Assembly (NCBI RefSeq): GCF_003610375.1
Contig: NZ_RAPZ01000014.1
Span: forward strand, 169,202-233,201
Direction of reading: 5' to 3'
Length of the DNA stretch: 64,000 nt
Origin: Sphingomonas sp. PP-CC-1A-547
GTDB taxonomy: Bacteria > Pseudomonadota > Alphaproteobacteria > Sphingomonadales > Sphingomonadaceae
How positions within the stretch are numbered: the stretch's first letter is position 1; each line of letters begins with the position of its first letter. Both the position numbers and the translations under genes were made by a program. The notes under the pieces are model-generated. The model saw only the letters and a program-made list of their open reading frames with translations, did not search any database and was not told the origin of the DNA. This document shows, piece by piece, positions 51,308 to 61,607 of the stretch.

Positions 51308-52162
51308 ATGGCGGCTCCAGTCGTCTCCATGCAGCAGCTCATCGAAACGGGCGCGCATTTCGGCCACCAGACTCATCGGTGGAACCCCAAGATGAAGCCT
51401 TACATCTTCGGTGATCGTAACGGCGTCCACATCCTCGACCTTTCGCAGACCGTGCCGCTGTTCGCGCGCGCGCTCGAATTCGTCTCGTCGGCGGTTGCCG
51501 GTGGTGGCAAGGTCCTGTTCGTCGGCACCAAGCGCCAGGCACAGGATCCCGTCGCAGACGCAGCGCGTCGCTCGGGCCAGCACTTCGTCAACCATCGCTG
51601 GTTGGGCGGCATGCTCACCAACTGGAAGACCATCTCGGGTTCGATCAAGCGTCTCAAGACGCTCGAGGAAATGCTGTCGGGCGACACCGTCGGCCTGACC
51701 AAGAAGGAAGTCCTTCAGCTCACCCGCGAGAAGGACAAGCTCGAGCTTTCGCTCGGCGGCATCCGCGACATGGGCGGCATTCCCGACGTGATGTTCGTGA
51801 TCGACGCGAACAAGGAAGAGCTGGCGATCAAGGAAGCGAACACGCTGGGTATTCCCGTCGTCGCGATCCTCGATTCGAACGTGTCGCCGGACGGCATCGC
51901 CTTCCCGGTTCCCGCGAACGACGACGCAGCCCGCGCCATCCGCCTGTACTGCGAGGCGATCGCGATCGCAGCGACGCGCGGCGGCCAGGAGCAGCAGCGC
52001 CGTACCGGTGCCGACATCGGCGCGATGGTCGAGCCGCCGAAGGAAGAGGCACTGAGCGCAGACCCCGTCGTCGAGGCATCGGCCGACACGACCGAGACTG
52101 CGGCGAATGCCGATATCGCTGCCGAGCTGGCAGCCGAGGGTGAGCGCCAGATCGACGCATAA
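51308..52162 (+). CDS. rpsB: 30S ribosomal protein S2
   Basis: The 284-residue protein starts [29 protein letters not shown], the S2 signature. [37 protein letters not shown] and [30 protein letters not shown](LDSNV) follow. An acidic Ala/Glu tail of about 45 residues is extra relative to E. coli S2 (241 residues). It is co-directional with tsf. Confidence 0.98.
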   Translation: MAAPVVSMQQLIETGAHFGHQTHRWNPKMKPYIFGDRNGVHILDLSQTVPLFARALEFVSSAVAGGGKVLFVGTKRQAQDPVADAARRSGQHFVNHRWLGGMLTNWKTISGSIKRLKTLEEMLSGDTVGLTKKEVLQLTREKDKLELSLGGIRDMGGIPDVMFVIDANKEELAIKEANTLGIPVVAILDSNVSPDGIAFPVPANDDAARAIRLYCEAIAIAATRGGQEQQRRTGADIGAMVEPPKEEALSADPVVEASADTTETAANADIAAELAAEGERQIDA

Positions 52163-52183
52163 GCGTCGTCGCCGAACCGTCAT

Positions 52184-52219
52184 GCGGGCGGGGTAGGGCG
52201 AAAGCTCTGCCTCGCCCGC
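52184..52219 (+). promoter_or_regulatory. Sixteen-bp hairpin with GAAA loop between rpsB and tsf
   Basis: GCGGGCGGGGTAGGGC pairs with GCTCTGCCTCGCCCGC throughout (three G-U wobbles) around a GAAA tetraloop. No U-tract follows. In E. coli a partial terminator lies at the same place in rpsB-tsf, so this may tune the S2 to EF-Ts ratio or block exonucleases. Confidence 0.7.
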
Positions 52220-52251
52220 AACCATATTCAGACCTAAAAAGGATTAGAGAC

Positions 52252-53184
52252 ATGGCCGATATCACGGCAGCGATGGTCAAGGATCTGCGCGAGAAGAGCG
52301 GCGCGGGCATGATGGATTGCAAGAAGGCGCTGAGCGAGAACGGCGGCGACATGGAGCAGGCAATGGATTGGCTGCGCACCAAGGGGCTCGCAGCCGCCGC
52401 CAAGAAGTCCAGCCGTACCGCGGCCGAGGGTCTGGTCGGCGTCGCCGTGTCGGGCACCAAGGGCGCAGCGGTCGAAGTTAATTCGGAGACCGATTTCGTC
52501 GCGAAGAACGACCGGTTCCAGTCGTTCGTCCGTGACGTCACGCAGATCGCGCTTGCAACGGGTGGCGACATCGAGGCGCTGAAGTCGCAGGCGATGCCAT
52601 CAGGCAAGACCGTCGAGGAAGTCCTGACGAACAACGTCGCGACGATCGGCGAGAACCAGTCGCTGCGCCGCTCGCGCACGCTGGAAGTCAGCAAGGGTGC
52701 GGTCGTTCCGTACATCCACAATGCAGCGGCTCCCGGCCTCGGCAAGATCGGCGTGCTCGTCGCGCTTGAGTCGGAGGCTTCGGACGAGGTTCTCCAGGCA
52801 CTTGGCAAGCAGCTCGCGATGCATATCGCAGCCGCGTTCCCGAAGGCGCTCAACGAAGCCGACCTCGACGAGTCCGAGATCGAGCGCGAGCGCGCGATCG
52901 CGACCGAGAAGGCCGCCGAGTCTGGCAAGCCTGCCGACATCATCGCCAAGATGGTCGAGGGCGGCATCGCCAAGTACCGCAAGGAGCACGCCCTGGTCAG
53001 CCAGCTGTTCGTGATGGACGGCAAGACCAAGATCTCCGACGTCGTTGCCAAGGCCGGCAAGGATGCGGGCGCCGAGATCAAGCTGGTGGACTATGTCCGC
53101 TTCCAGCTCGGCGAAGGCATCGAGAAGGAGCAGTCCGACTTCGCAGCCGAAGTTGCTGCTGCTTCGGGCGTGCCCCAGGCGTAA
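52252..53184 (+). CDS. tsf: Elongation factor Ts
   Basis: The 310-residue protein has the UBA-like N-terminus [27 protein letters not shown], the TDFVAKN motif that contacts EF-Tu, and [21 protein letters not shown]. Two core subdomains and a coiled-coil follow. It exchanges GDP for GTP on EF-Tu. AGGA lies in front of the start. Confidence 0.98.
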   Translation: MADITAAMVKDLREKSGAGMMDCKKALSENGGDMEQAMDWLRTKGLAAAAKKSSRTAAEGLVGVAVSGTKGAAVEVNSETDFVAKNDRFQSFVRDVTQIALATGGDIEALKSQAMPSGKTVEEVLTNNVATIGENQSLRRSRTLEVSKGAVVPYIHNAAAPGLGKIGVLVALESEASDEVLQALGKQLAMHIAAAFPKALNEADLDESEIERERAIATEKAAESGKPADIIAKMVEGGIAKYRKEHALVSQLFVMDGKTKISDVVAKAGKDAGAEIKLVDYVRFQLGEGIEKEQSDFAAEVAAASGVPQA

Positions 53185-53191
53185 GCTATCC

Positions 53192-53333
53192 TTTTCCCTC
53201 GCCCCTCCGGGGAGAGGGAAGGGGCCCGCTCGGCTCTTGTCGAGTGGGAAGGGTGAGGGGAGTGGCGGGGTCTCGAACCTCACGCCCCCTCATCCGGCCC
53301 TGCCGGGCCACCTTCTCCCCGAGGGGAGAAGGA
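53192..53333. repeat. Palindromic repeat family D, copy 2
   Basis: CCCTCGCCCCTCCGGGGAGAGGG-type hairpin, then GGGCCCGCTCGGCTCTTGTCGAGTGGGAAGGGTGAGGGG, then CCCCCTCATCCGGCCCTGCCGGGCC and CTTCTCCCCGAGGGGAGAAGG. The parts and their order match 967-1104. It begins eight bases after the tsf stop. Confidence 0.85.
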
Positions 53334-53358
53334 TACGCGGTAGCCTCCGGGCCGCCTC

Positions 53359-53451
53359 GTCATCCCAGCGCAGGCGGGGATCCATAAACTCCGGACCCGG
53401 TGATCTACCGAGGCGCCAGCCCATATGGGTTCCCGCCTCCGCGGGAATGAC
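53359..53451. repeat. Palindromic repeat family F
   Basis: GTCATCCCAGCGCAGGCGGGG with ATCCA on the left and TGGG plus TTCCCGCCTCCGCGGGAATGAC on the right are inverted. The centre contains CTCCGGACCCGGTGATCTACCGAGGCG. It lies just after family D copy 2 and before pyrH, whose upstream region (53452-53598) shows no other feature. Confidence 0.75.
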
Positions 53452-53598
53452 AGTGATTCTCCGATACGCGCTCTTCCGCAAACGAGAATTTTCCGTCTCA
53501 TCTCCACCCAGTTTCGATGCACGCGCCGCACAGCGCTTCACATCGCGGCCCTCGCCGCCTAAGGTCCGCGCCGCCCCGCCAATCACAATTCGAGATTT

Positions 53599-54327
53599 AT
53601 GACGCCTCCGCGCTACAACCGTATCCTGCTGAAACTGTCGGGCGAAGTCCTGATGGGACCATCGGGTCTTTCGATCGATCCGACCGTCACCGCGCGCGTC
53701 GCGCAGGAGATCGCGGACATCAAGGCCAAGGGCTATGAGATCTGCATCGTCGTCGGTGGTGGCAACATCTTCCGCGGCATGGCGGGGGCTGCACGCGGCA
53801 TGGACCGTGCGACAGGCGATTACATGGGCATGCTCGCGACCGTGATGAACGCGCTCGCCGTGCAGAACGCGCTCGAGCAGATCGGTGTCGACACGCGCGT
53901 CCAGTCGGCGATCCCGATGGCGTCGGTCTGCGAGCCGTTCATCCGCCGCCGTGCCGAGCGTCACCTGGAAAAGGGTCGCGTCGTGATCTTCGCGGCGGGC
54001 GTCGGCAGCCCCTATTTCACCACCGATTCGGGCGCCGCGCTGCGTGCTGCCGAGATGAAGTGCGATGCGCTGTTCAAGGGCACATCGGTCGACGGCGTCT
54101 ACAACGCCGACCCGAAGACGCACCCGGACGCAGTGCGCTACGAAACGGTCACGTACAGCCGCGTGCTGTCCGACGACCTCAAGGTCATGGACGCGAGCGC
54201 GATCGCGCTGTGCCGCGACAACAACATCCCGATCGTCGTCTTCAACATCCGCGAACCCGGCAATCTCGCCGCGGTGTTGGCGGGTGATGGCGTGTCGACG
54301 ATCGTCCAGAACGAGCAGGAGCTTTAA
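53599..54327 (+). CDS. pyrH: UMP kinase
   Basis: The 242-residue hexameric amino-acid-kinase-fold enzyme has [41 protein letters not shown] and the GTP/UMP segment [20 protein letters not shown]. It makes UDP and is inhibited by UTP in the family. It is the first gene of the pyrH-frr-uppS-cdsA-dxr-rseP-bamA-skp-fabZ series, a common proteobacterial order. Confidence 0.97.
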   Translation: MTPPRYNRILLKLSGEVLMGPSGLSIDPTVTARVAQEIADIKAKGYEICIVVGGGNIFRGMAGAARGMDRATGDYMGMLATVMNALAVQNALEQIGVDTRVQSAIPMASVCEPFIRRRAERHLEKGRVVIFAAGVGSPYFTTDSGAALRAAEMKCDALFKGTSVDGVYNADPKTHPDAVRYETVTYSRVLSDDLKVMDASAIALCRDNNIPIVVFNIREPGNLAAVLAGDGVSTIVQNEQEL

Positions 54328-54328
54328 G

Positions 54329-54886
54329 ATGGCTGCATACGACAAGACCGACCTCGAACGCCGCATGGCGGGTGCGGTCGAAGCGCTGAAGAGCGATCTC
54401 GCCGGCCTGCGCACCGGTCGCGCGTCGACCGCGCTGCTAGATCCGGTGATGGTGACGGTGTACGGCTCGTCGATGCCGCTCAACCAGGTCGCGACCGTGT
54501 CGGCGCCCGAGCCGCGCATGCTTTCGGTGCAGGTCTGGGACAAGTCGAACGTCGGCCCGACCGACAAGGCGATCCGCTCGGCCGGCCTCGGGCTTAACCC
54601 TATCGTCGACGGCCAGACGCTGCGCCTGCCGATCCCCGATCTGACCGAGGAGCGCCGCAAGGAACTCGCCAAGCTGGCCGGCCAGTATGCCGAGAAGGCC
54701 CGCATCGCGGTCCGCAACGTCCGCCGCGACGGGATGGATTCACTCAAGGTCGACGAGAAGAAGGGCGTGTTCGGCGAGGACGAGCGCAAGCGTCACGAGA
54801 CCGAAGTGCAGAAGTTGACCGACAGCATCATCGCCGAACTCGATGCGACCGCGACCGCCAAGGAAAAGGAAATCCTGGGCAAGTGA
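54329..54886 (+). CDS. frr: Ribosome recycling factor
   Basis: 185 residues from the ATG at 54329, one base after pyrH. RRF features are [50 protein letters not shown], and the C-terminal three-helix bundle with [10 protein letters not shown]. It splits post-termination ribosomes with EF-G. Confidence 0.98.
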   Translation: MAAYDKTDLERRMAGAVEALKSDLAGLRTGRASTALLDPVMVTVYGSSMPLNQVATVSAPEPRMLSVQVWDKSNVGPTDKAIRSAGLGLNPIVDGQTLRLPIPDLTEERRKELAKLAGQYAEKARIAVRNVRRDGMDSLKVDEKKGVFGEDERKRHETEVQKLTDSIIAELDATATAKEKEILGK

Positions 54887-55647
54887 GATTGCAGGCCTCC
54901 TCGGCCGCGCCGCTCGCTGCTGTTCCTGTGGGCGCCGTTCCTGCGGGCGGCGCGGTGCCGCGTCATGTCGCGATCATCATGGACGGCAATGGCCGCTGGG
55001 CGAAGAAGCGGTTCCTGCCGCGCTTCGCCGGGCACAAGGCTGGCGTCGAGGCCGTGCGCAAGGTGACGCGCGCGGCGCGGGCGATGGGGATCGAGGCGCT
55101 GACGTTGTACGCGTTCTCGTCGGAGAACTGGCGGCGTCCGGCCGAGGAGGTCAGCGACCTGATGGGGCTGCTGCGGCATTTCATCCGCAGCGACCTCGAC
55201 GAACTCGCGCGCGAGAATGTTCGGCTGCGCGTGATCGGCGACTATCACAGCTTTTCGCCCGATCTTGTGGCGATGGTCGATGACGCCATCGCGCGGACGG
55301 CGGGGAATAGCGGGCCGATCCTGGCGATCGCGCTCAATTACGGCGCACACGCCGAGCTGGTGACCGCCGCGCGGCGACTGGCGGAGCGGGCGCGTGATGG
55401 CGGGCTGGACCCGGCGGATATCGACGTGGCGACGATCGAGGCCGAGCTCGACACGCATGACCTGCCGCCGCTGGACCTGATGATCCGGACGTCGGGGGAG
55501 CAGCGTCTTTCGAACTTCCTGTTGTGGCAGGCGGCGTATGCGGAGCTCCTGTTCGTTGACACGCTGTGGCCCGACTTCGACGCAGCGGCGCTCGCCGATG
55601 CGGTCGCGGCGTTCGGTCAGCGTCAGCGCCGTTACGGTGGTCTGTGA
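54883..55647 (+). CDS. uppS: Undecaprenyl diphosphate synthase (cis-prenyltransferase)
   Basis: The 254-residue enzyme begins at a GTG overlapping the frr stop. A 25-residue Ala/Val/Gly leader precedes [15 protein letters not shown], the catalytic Asp motif. [27 protein letters not shown] and [24 protein letters not shown] follow. It makes the lipid carrier for peptidoglycan and other envelope glycans. Confidence 0.97.
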   Translation: MRLQASSAAPLAAVPVGAVPAGGAVPRHVAIIMDGNGRWAKKRFLPRFAGHKAGVEAVRKVTRAARAMGIEALTLYAFSSENWRRPAEEVSDLMGLLRHFIRSDLDELARENVRLRVIGDYHSFSPDLVAMVDDAIARTAGNSGPILAIALNYGAHAELVTAARRLAERARDGGLDPADIDVATIEAELDTHDLPPLDLMIRTSGEQRLSNFLLWQAAYAELLFVDTLWPDFDAAALADAVAAFGQRQRRYGGL

Positions 55648-56468
55648 GCCTTACCGACCCTGAAAAGGCGCCAGATCAGGCGTTGCGCACGCCGTCCAAT
55701 CTCCAGCTCCGGATGATCGCCAGCGTCGGCATGATCGCGGTGGCGAGCCTTGCGCTGACGCTCGGCGGGATCGCGTTCTGGGTGCTGGGCGTGGTCGCCG
55801 CGCTGTTCATGATGGCGGAATGGTCGATGCTCCAGGGCGTCGACGCGAAGACCAAGCGGATGACGCAGTTCGCGCTGTCGGTGCCGCTCGCGTTGATGGC
55901 GCCCGCATCGCTGATTCTGGTTATCCATGATTTCTTCACGTTGGGGCTGCTTGTGGGGGCGGCGTTCTTCGTCGTCATCACGACGCGCAAACCCAAGCTG
56001 GCGCTGGGGATCATCTACTGTGGTCTTCCCGTGTTCGCGCTGATGATCATCCGGCGGCAGGACGAGGGAATCCTCTTTACGTTGTGGGCGCTGTCGCTGG
56101 TGTGGGCGTGCGATATCGGCGCGTTCTTCACCGGGCGGACCTTGGGCGGGCCGAAGCTGGCGCCGGTGATTAGTCCGAACAAGACATGGTCGGGGCTGAT
56201 CGGCGGTGTCGTGCTTGCGAGCGCGGTCGCGGCGGTGCTGCACATGCAATACGGTCTGCCGATGCGGATGACGCTGGCGACGCCGGTACTCGCCGTGCTC
56301 GCGCAGATGGGCGATCTCTACGAGAGCTGGTTGAAGAGAGTGGCAGGCGTGAAGGACAGCGGGAATATCCTGCCCGGACATGGCGGCGTGATGGATCGCC
56401 TCGACGGGCTGGTCCCGGTCGCGCCGGTCGCGGCGCTCCTCGTTATCTTGCCACATTTCTACGCATGA
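55644..56468 (+). CDS. cdsA: Phosphatidate cytidylyltransferase
   Basis: About 274 residues from the GTG at 55644, overlapping the uppS stop. About eight helices. The CDS signature KRVAGVKDSGNILPGHGGVMDRLD is complete, with DIGAFFTGRTLGGPKL and ISPNKTWSGLIGG earlier. It makes CDP-diacylglycerol, which feeds pssA (49965). Confidence 0.96.
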   Translation: MSLTDPEKAPDQALRTPSNLQLRMIASVGMIAVASLALTLGGIAFWVLGVVAALFMMAEWSMLQGVDAKTKRMTQFALSVPLALMAPASLILVIHDFFTLGLLVGAAFFVVITTRKPKLALGIIYCGLPVFALMIIRRQDEGILFTLWALSLVWACDIGAFFTGRTLGGPKLAPVISPNKTWSGLIGGVVLASAVAAVLHMQYGLPMRMTLATPVLAVLAQMGDLYESWLKRVAGVKDSGNILPGHGGVMDRLDGLVPVAPVAALLVILPHFYA

Positions 56469-57622
56469 AGAGCGTCACGATTTTGGGGGCGACCGGCTCG
56501 GTCGGCACCTCGACGCTCGACCTGATTGAGCGTGAGCCCGATCGGTTTCGCGTCGTCGCGCTGACCGCGAATTGCGATGTAATAAAGCTTGCCGCGGCTG
56601 CGATGCGCACCAACGCTGAGTTCGCCGTAGTCGCCGACGAAAAGTGTCTGCCAGAATTGCGTGAGGCGCTGGCCGGCACGGGGATCCGTGCGGGCGGGGG
56701 TGCCGAGGCGATCGCCGAGGCGGCGTCTTCGGGCGCGGACTGGACGATGGGGGCGATCGTCGGTTGTGCGGGATTGAAGCCGGTGATGGCGGCGATCGAG
56801 CAGGGCGGCACCGTCGTGATCGCCAACAAGGAGCCGCTGGTTTCCGCTGGCGACGTCATCCTTGCCGCAGCCAAGCGGACCGGCGCGACGCTGCTGCCCG
56901 CCGACTCCGAGCACAACGCGATCTTCCAGTGCTTCGACGCGACTCGCCCTGAACGTGTCCGCCGGATCATCCTCACGTGCAGCGGCGGACCGTTCCGCGA
57001 CTGGACCACCGAGCAGATGCGCGGCGTGACGCTCGAACAGGCGGTCAAGCATCCCAACTGGTCGATGGGCGCGAAGATCTCGGTCGATTCGGCGACCTGC
57101 ATGAACAAGGGCCTCGAGCTGATCGAGGCCGCGCGGCTGTTCCCGATTGCGCACGACCGGATCGAGATCGTCATCCATCCGCAGTCGGTGATCCACAGCC
57201 TCGTCGATCATGTCGACGGGTCGGTGCTGGCGCAGCTCGGGCCACCCGACATGCGGACGCCGATCGCGCATACGCTGGCCTGGCCGGACCGGATGGCGAC
57301 GCCGATGGCCCCGCTTGACCTGGTCGCGATCGGCCGGCTCGACTTCGAGGCACCCGATCCGGTCCGCTTCCCTGCGTTGCGGCTTGCCCGCGAGGCGCTC
57401 GATGCAGGTGGCGCGCGGCCGGCAATTCTCAACGCCGCCAACGAGGTAGCGGTCGAGGCCTTCCTGCAACGTCGCATCGGCTTCCTCGAAATTGCCGCAA
57501 TCGTCGAACATACGTTGTCGTGTTATGACCCGGCCGCGCCGGACAGCGTCGATGCCGTGCTGGCGATCGATGCCGAGGCGCGGATCTTGGCCGGTGAGCG
57601 TGTGAAGGATTACGCGGTTTGA
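56465..57622 (+). CDS. dxr: 1-deoxy-D-xylulose 5-phosphate reductoisomerase
   Basis: 385 residues from the ATG at 56465, overlapping cdsA. NADPH motif GATGSVGTSTL; substrate and metal residues in DSEHNAIFQC, SGGPFRDW, HPNWSMGAKISVDSAT and MNKGLELIEA. VIANKEPLVSAG carries Pro where most homologues have Ser, Ala or Cys, and LTCSGGPF replaces the usual TASGGPF. It is the second step of the MEP isoprenoid pathway and supplies uppS. Confidence 0.97.
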   Translation: MKSVTILGATGSVGTSTLDLIEREPDRFRVVALTANCDVIKLAAAAMRTNAEFAVVADEKCLPELREALAGTGIRAGGGAEAIAEAASSGADWTMGAIVGCAGLKPVMAAIEQGGTVVIANKEPLVSAGDVILAAAKRTGATLLPADSEHNAIFQCFDATRPERVRRIILTCSGGPFRDWTTEQMRGVTLEQAVKHPNWSMGAKISVDSATCMNKGLELIEAARLFPIAHDRIEIVIHPQSVIHSLVDHVDGSVLAQLGPPDMRTPIAHTLAWPDRMATPMAPLDLVAIGRLDFEAPDPVRFPALRLAREALDAGGARPAILNAANEVAVEAFLQRRIGFLEIAAIVEHTLSCYDPAAPDSVDAVLAIDAEARILAGERVKDYAV

Positions 57623-58752
57623 TCGAAACACCCGGTGTCCTGCTGACCATATTGTCGTTCGCCGCGGTGATCGGCCCCCTCGTGTTCGTACACGAGATGG
57701 GACATTACCTCGCTGGGCGCATTTTCGGGATCAAGGCGGATGCCTTCGCGATCGGCTTCGGCCACGAGATCGCGGGCTTTACCGACAAGCGCGGCACGCG
57801 GTGGAAGTTCGGTTGGCTGCCGTTGGGCGGTTACGTGAAGTTCGCTGGTGATATGAACCCGGCCAGCCAGCCCTCCGCGGAGTGGCTGTCGCTCCCCGCC
57901 GAAGAACGCCAGCGTACGTTCCAGTCGAAGCCGGTATGGCAGCGCGCGATCGTCGTTGCAGCCGGTCCGGTCGTCAATTTCGTCGTCGCGATCCTGATCC
58001 TCGCCGGCTTCGCGTTCGCCTATGGCGACATTCGGATGCCGCCGATCGTCGGCGGCACTGTTCCCGGTAGTGCCGCCGCAGCGGCAGGCCTGCAGGCGGG
58101 CGACCGGATCACCGGCATCGGCGGCCGGTCGGTCGAGACGTTCGACGATATGGCGCGCTATGCCCGCATCCGCGCTGGCGAGCGGACCCGGATCGACGCG
58201 GTCCGCGGCGACCGGGCGCTATCGCGCGACATCGTCATCGGCACCGAACTGCAGCGCGATCGCTTCGGTAACGAATATCGAATCGGTCGCCTAGGCATCG
58301 CCGGCAGCAAGCCGATCATCGTCACCGTCAGCCTGGTCGAGGCGCCGGTCATCGCGGTAAAGCGGACCGGCGAGATCGTCTCGATGATGGTCGAGACGTT
58401 GGGGCAGGTCATCACCGGACGCCGTTCGGTGAAGGAACTCGGCGGACCGCTCAGCATCGCCAAGGTCTCGGGCGAGCAGATGTCACTCGGCCTCGACGCC
58501 TATGTCTTCCTGATCGCACTCGTGTCGATCAATCTGGGGTTCATCAACCTGCTGCCAGTGCCCATGCTGGATGGGGGCCATTTGTTCTTCTATGCGATCG
58601 AAGCGGTGCGCAGGCGCCCGGTCGAGCCGCAGGTTCAGGAATGGGCGTTTCGTGGCGGCCTTGCGGCAATCCTCGCGCTGATGTTGCTCGTGACCTTCAA
58701 CGATCTCGGCAATTTTGGGCTCTGGAAGAACTTGGCCGGCTTGATCGGCTGA
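57619..58752 (+). CDS. rseP: Intramembrane site-2 metalloprotease RseP
   Basis: The 377-residue protein has the zinc motif HEMGHYLAGR in the first helix, a single PDZ domain (about 125-205, where E. coli has two), and the NLLPVPMLDGGHL motif in the third helix. It is read from a TTG that overlaps the dxr stop. It cleaves anti-sigma factors and signal-peptide remnants in the membrane. Its place before bamA is conserved. Confidence 0.95.
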   Translation: MIETPGVLLTILSFAAVIGPLVFVHEMGHYLAGRIFGIKADAFAIGFGHEIAGFTDKRGTRWKFGWLPLGGYVKFAGDMNPASQPSAEWLSLPAEERQRTFQSKPVWQRAIVVAAGPVVNFVVAILILAGFAFAYGDIRMPPIVGGTVPGSAAAAAGLQAGDRITGIGGRSVETFDDMARYARIRAGERTRIDAVRGDRALSRDIVIGTELQRDRFGNEYRIGRLGIAGSKPIIVTVSLVEAPVIAVKRTGEIVSMMVETLGQVITGRRSVKELGGPLSIAKVSGEQMSLGLDAYVFLIALVSINLGFINLLPVPMLDGGHLFFYAIEAVRRRPVEPQVQEWAFRGGLAAILALMLLVTFNDLGNFGLWKNLAGLIG

Positions 58753-58808
58753 CGACGATAGGGCAGGGCGGGCGCGCCTTGTATGTGCACGTTTTTAAGG
58801 TGGGTTTG

Positions 58809-61607
58809 GTGACAGCGATCAACGGTTACGATTTCGCGCGTAAGGGCGCCCTGCTGCTTGCAGGAACGATCCTGTCGGGCGTCCCCGCCTTTGCGCAGAC
58901 GGCACCCGCCGCCTCGCCTTCAACTGCGCCTGCCGGGACGGCGACGCGCAACGGTGCTACGCGAGTCGCTCCGCCGGTAGTAACGCCCGTCGGCGCGCCG
59001 GTATCCGTGCGGACGATAAAGACTTTGCGCGTCGAGGGATCGCAGCGCATCGAGGGCGAGACGGTGCTCAGCTATACCAAGCTGCGCGTCGGCATCCCGT
59101 ACACCGCCGAGACGCTCGATCAGGCGCTGAAGGACCTTCAGGCCAGCGACCTGTTCGCGGATTATTCGATCGCGGGTGTCGAGGACGGCAACATCGTTCT
59201 CCGCGTGCGCGAGAACCCGATCATCAACCGCGTGATCATCGAGGGTAACAAGGCGCTCAAGAGCGACAAGATCACCAAGGAGATCAAGCTCGCGCCGCGC
59301 CAGATCTTCACGCGCACCGCGGTCCGCCAGGATATCGCGCGGATCATCGAGCTGTATCGTCGCCAGGGCCGCTTCGCCGCGGTGATCGATCCGAAGATGG
59401 TCAACCTCGACCAGAACCGCGTCGACGTGGTGTTCGAAATCAGCGAAGGGCCGAAGTCGAAGGTTCGCCAGATCAACATCCTCGGCAACGAGGTGTTCTC
59501 GGACGACCAGATTCGCGGCCAGATGGCGACCAAGCAGTCGCGCCTGTTCCGCCTGCTGTCGTCGGCGACCAGCTACGATCAGGATCGCCTGTCCTACGAT
59601 CAGCAGAAGCTCCGCCAGTTCTACCTGACGCAGGGCTATGCCGATTTCCGCGTGACCTCGGCGGTCGCCGAGCTGACGCCGGACAAGAGGGACTTCATCA
59701 TCACGTACGTGGTGGAGGAGGGCAAGCGCTACAAGTTCGGCGACGTCACCGTCGACAGCCAGATCCGCGACTTCGACAATACCAAGCTCGCCGCCTCACT
59801 GCCGCTCAAGAAGGGCGACTGGTACAACGCCAAGCTGGTCGAGGATTCGGTCGACAACCTCAGCCAGACCGCGGGCCTGTTCGGTTACGCGTTCACCGAG
59901 GTGAACCCGGAGTTCCAGAAGGACGCCGAAACACTGACGATGGGAATTAATTTCAACATCGCAGAAGCCAAGCGTACCTATGTCGAGCGGATCGACATCA
60001 ACGGCAACACGCAGACGCAGGACAAGGTCGTGCGTCGCGAGATCCGTCTGGCCGAGGGCGATGCGTTCAACAGCTTCCAGGTGAAGCGTTCGCAGGATCG
60101 CATCAACTCGCTCGGGTATTTCGCCGACAAGATGGAGATCAAGCAGCTACCGGGCTCTGCGCCCGACCGCGTGATCCTCGAGACGAACCTCGAAGAGAAG
60201 TCGACCGGCGAGCTGCAGCTGTCGGCCGGCTATTCCAGCCTCGAACGCTTCATTATCCAGGCGAACATCACGCAGCGCAACTTCCGCGGCAAGGGCCAGG
60301 AACTACGCGCTGGCGTCAACTATTCGAGCTACTCGAAGTCGATCGAGCTGGGCTTCACCGAGCCGTATCTGTTCGACAAGAACATCGCAGTCGGTGGCGA
60401 CATCTTCCGCCGCGACTACAACTCGTTCAACTATGTCGGTAACGATCGGCAGACCAATTATTCGCAGGTCTCGACAGGTTTCCAGCTTCGCGCCGGCGTG
60501 CCGTTGACTGAGTTTTGGTCGCTGTCGGCGCGCTATGGTCTGTCGTACGACGAGGTTAGCCTCGACAGCCAATATCTGAACGCAAACGGTTCGTGTAACC
60601 TCGAAGTGGCGGGTCGATATCTGTGCGAAGCGATCGGTAACCGTTGGACGTCCTCGGTCGGCTACTCGATCAGCCGAGATACGTTGAACAGCCGCCTCCG
60701 TCCCACTGCCGGGTCACGTTTTTCGTTCAGCCAGGATTTTGCCGGGCTGGGTGGGGACGTGAAATATCTGCGTACGCGACTCGAGGGCTCGAAATATGCG
60801 AACCTCGGCAGCGGGTTTATCGGATCGATCGTCGCAGAAGGCGGGTACATTCACCCTCTGGAGAGCAGCCCAGGCCCAGGGCGGGACCCGATCCGTATCA
60901 CCGATCGCTTCTATCTGGGTGAGCCACAGTTCCGCGGCTTCGACATTCGCGGCGTAGGCCCTCGCGTGTTGCGCGCCGGCTACGTGATTGCGGCCGATGG
61001 TTCGCAGTCGGTCCAGACCGATCGCGACCAGATCCAGGACGATGCACTCGGTGGTCGTGCTTATTACCTTGCGCGTGCGGAAATCGAGATTCCGTTGGGA
61101 TCCGGTGCACGCGAACTGGGTCTGAGGCCGTCGATCTACGCACAGGTGGGTAGCCTGTTCGGTATCAAGAAGCCGCTTCCGACGTTCAATTATGATCAGG
61201 CTAAAAGCGCGGCCGGTGCGTTGCTGTTCAATGCGGATGGTTCACCGACGTTGCTGCAAAACCAGTATAAGGACGGCGGGAATAATCCGCTCTACTTGAC
61301 GCCGGAGGTTGCGGCGACTGCGACGACGCCGGGCATAGCATCTGTTCAGACGATCTGCCCCGTAGGCGTGATAGCCGCTGGGGCGACGACCTGTTCTGGT
61401 ACGACCGCCAATGCACGGTATCTTAACCCGAACATCTATCAGGAAACGTTCCTTGGAAACTCGGCCAAGCCGCGTCTCTCGGTAGGTATCGGTGTCAACT
61501 GGAACTCGCCATTCGGTCCGCTCCGGATCGATCTCGCCAAAGCCTTGCTCACCCAGAAGGGTGACGACCCCAAGCTTATTACTTTCAACGTAGGGACACA
61601 GTTCTGA
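58809..61607 (+). CDS. bamA: Outer-membrane assembly factor BamA
   Basis: About 932 residues from a GTG at 58809 with AAGG nine bases upstream; a GTG eight codons earlier is possible. Signal peptide to about residue 32 (PAFAQ). Five POTRA domains (about 70-450), then a 16-strand Omp85 barrel with the RGF-type motif (QFRGFDIRGVGP) and terminal Phe (TFNVGTQF). Between the last strands a long variable loop (about 806-895) contains two cysteines (TICPVG, TTCSGT), and an earlier loop has CNLEVAGRYLC. It inserts outer-membrane proteins. Confidence 0.96.
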   Translation: MTAINGYDFARKGALLLAGTILSGVPAFAQTAPAASPSTAPAGTATRNGATRVAPPVVTPVGAPVSVRTIKTLRVEGSQRIEGETVLSYTKLRVGIPYTAETLDQALKDLQASDLFADYSIAGVEDGNIVLRVRENPIINRVIIEGNKALKSDKITKEIKLAPRQIFTRTAVRQDIARIIELYRRQGRFAAVIDPKMVNLDQNRVDVVFEISEGPKSKVRQINILGNEVFSDDQIRGQMATKQSRLFRLLSSATSYDQDRLSYDQQKLRQFYLTQGYADFRVTSAVAELTPDKRDFIITYVVEEGKRYKFGDVTVDSQIRDFDNTKLAASLPLKKGDWYNAKLVEDSVDNLSQTAGLFGYAFTEVNPEFQKDAETLTMGINFNIAEAKRTYVERIDINGNTQTQDKVVRREIRLAEGDAFNSFQVKRSQDRINSLGYFADKMEIKQLPGSAPDRVILETNLEEKSTGELQLSAGYSSLERFIIQANITQRNFRGKGQELRAGVNYSSYSKSIELGFTEPYLFDKNIAVGGDIFRRDYNSFNYVGNDRQTNYSQVSTGFQLRAGVPLTEFWSLSARYGLSYDEVSLDSQYLNANGSCNLEVAGRYLCEAIGNRWTSSVGYSISRDTLNSRLRPTAGSRFSFSQDFAGLGGDVKYLRTRLEGSKYANLGSGFIGSIVAEGGYIHPLESSPGPGRDPIRITDRFYLGEPQFRGFDIRGVGPRVLRAGYVIAADGSQSVQTDRDQIQDDALGGRAYYLARAEIEIPLGSGARELGLRPSIYAQVGSLFGIKKPLPTFNYDQAKSAAGALLFNADGSPTLLQNQYKDGGNNPLYLTPEVAATATTPGIASVQTICPVGVIAAGATTCSGTTANARYLNPNIYQETFLGNSAKPRLSVGIGVNWNSPFGPLRIDLAKALLTQKGDDPKLITFNVGTQF

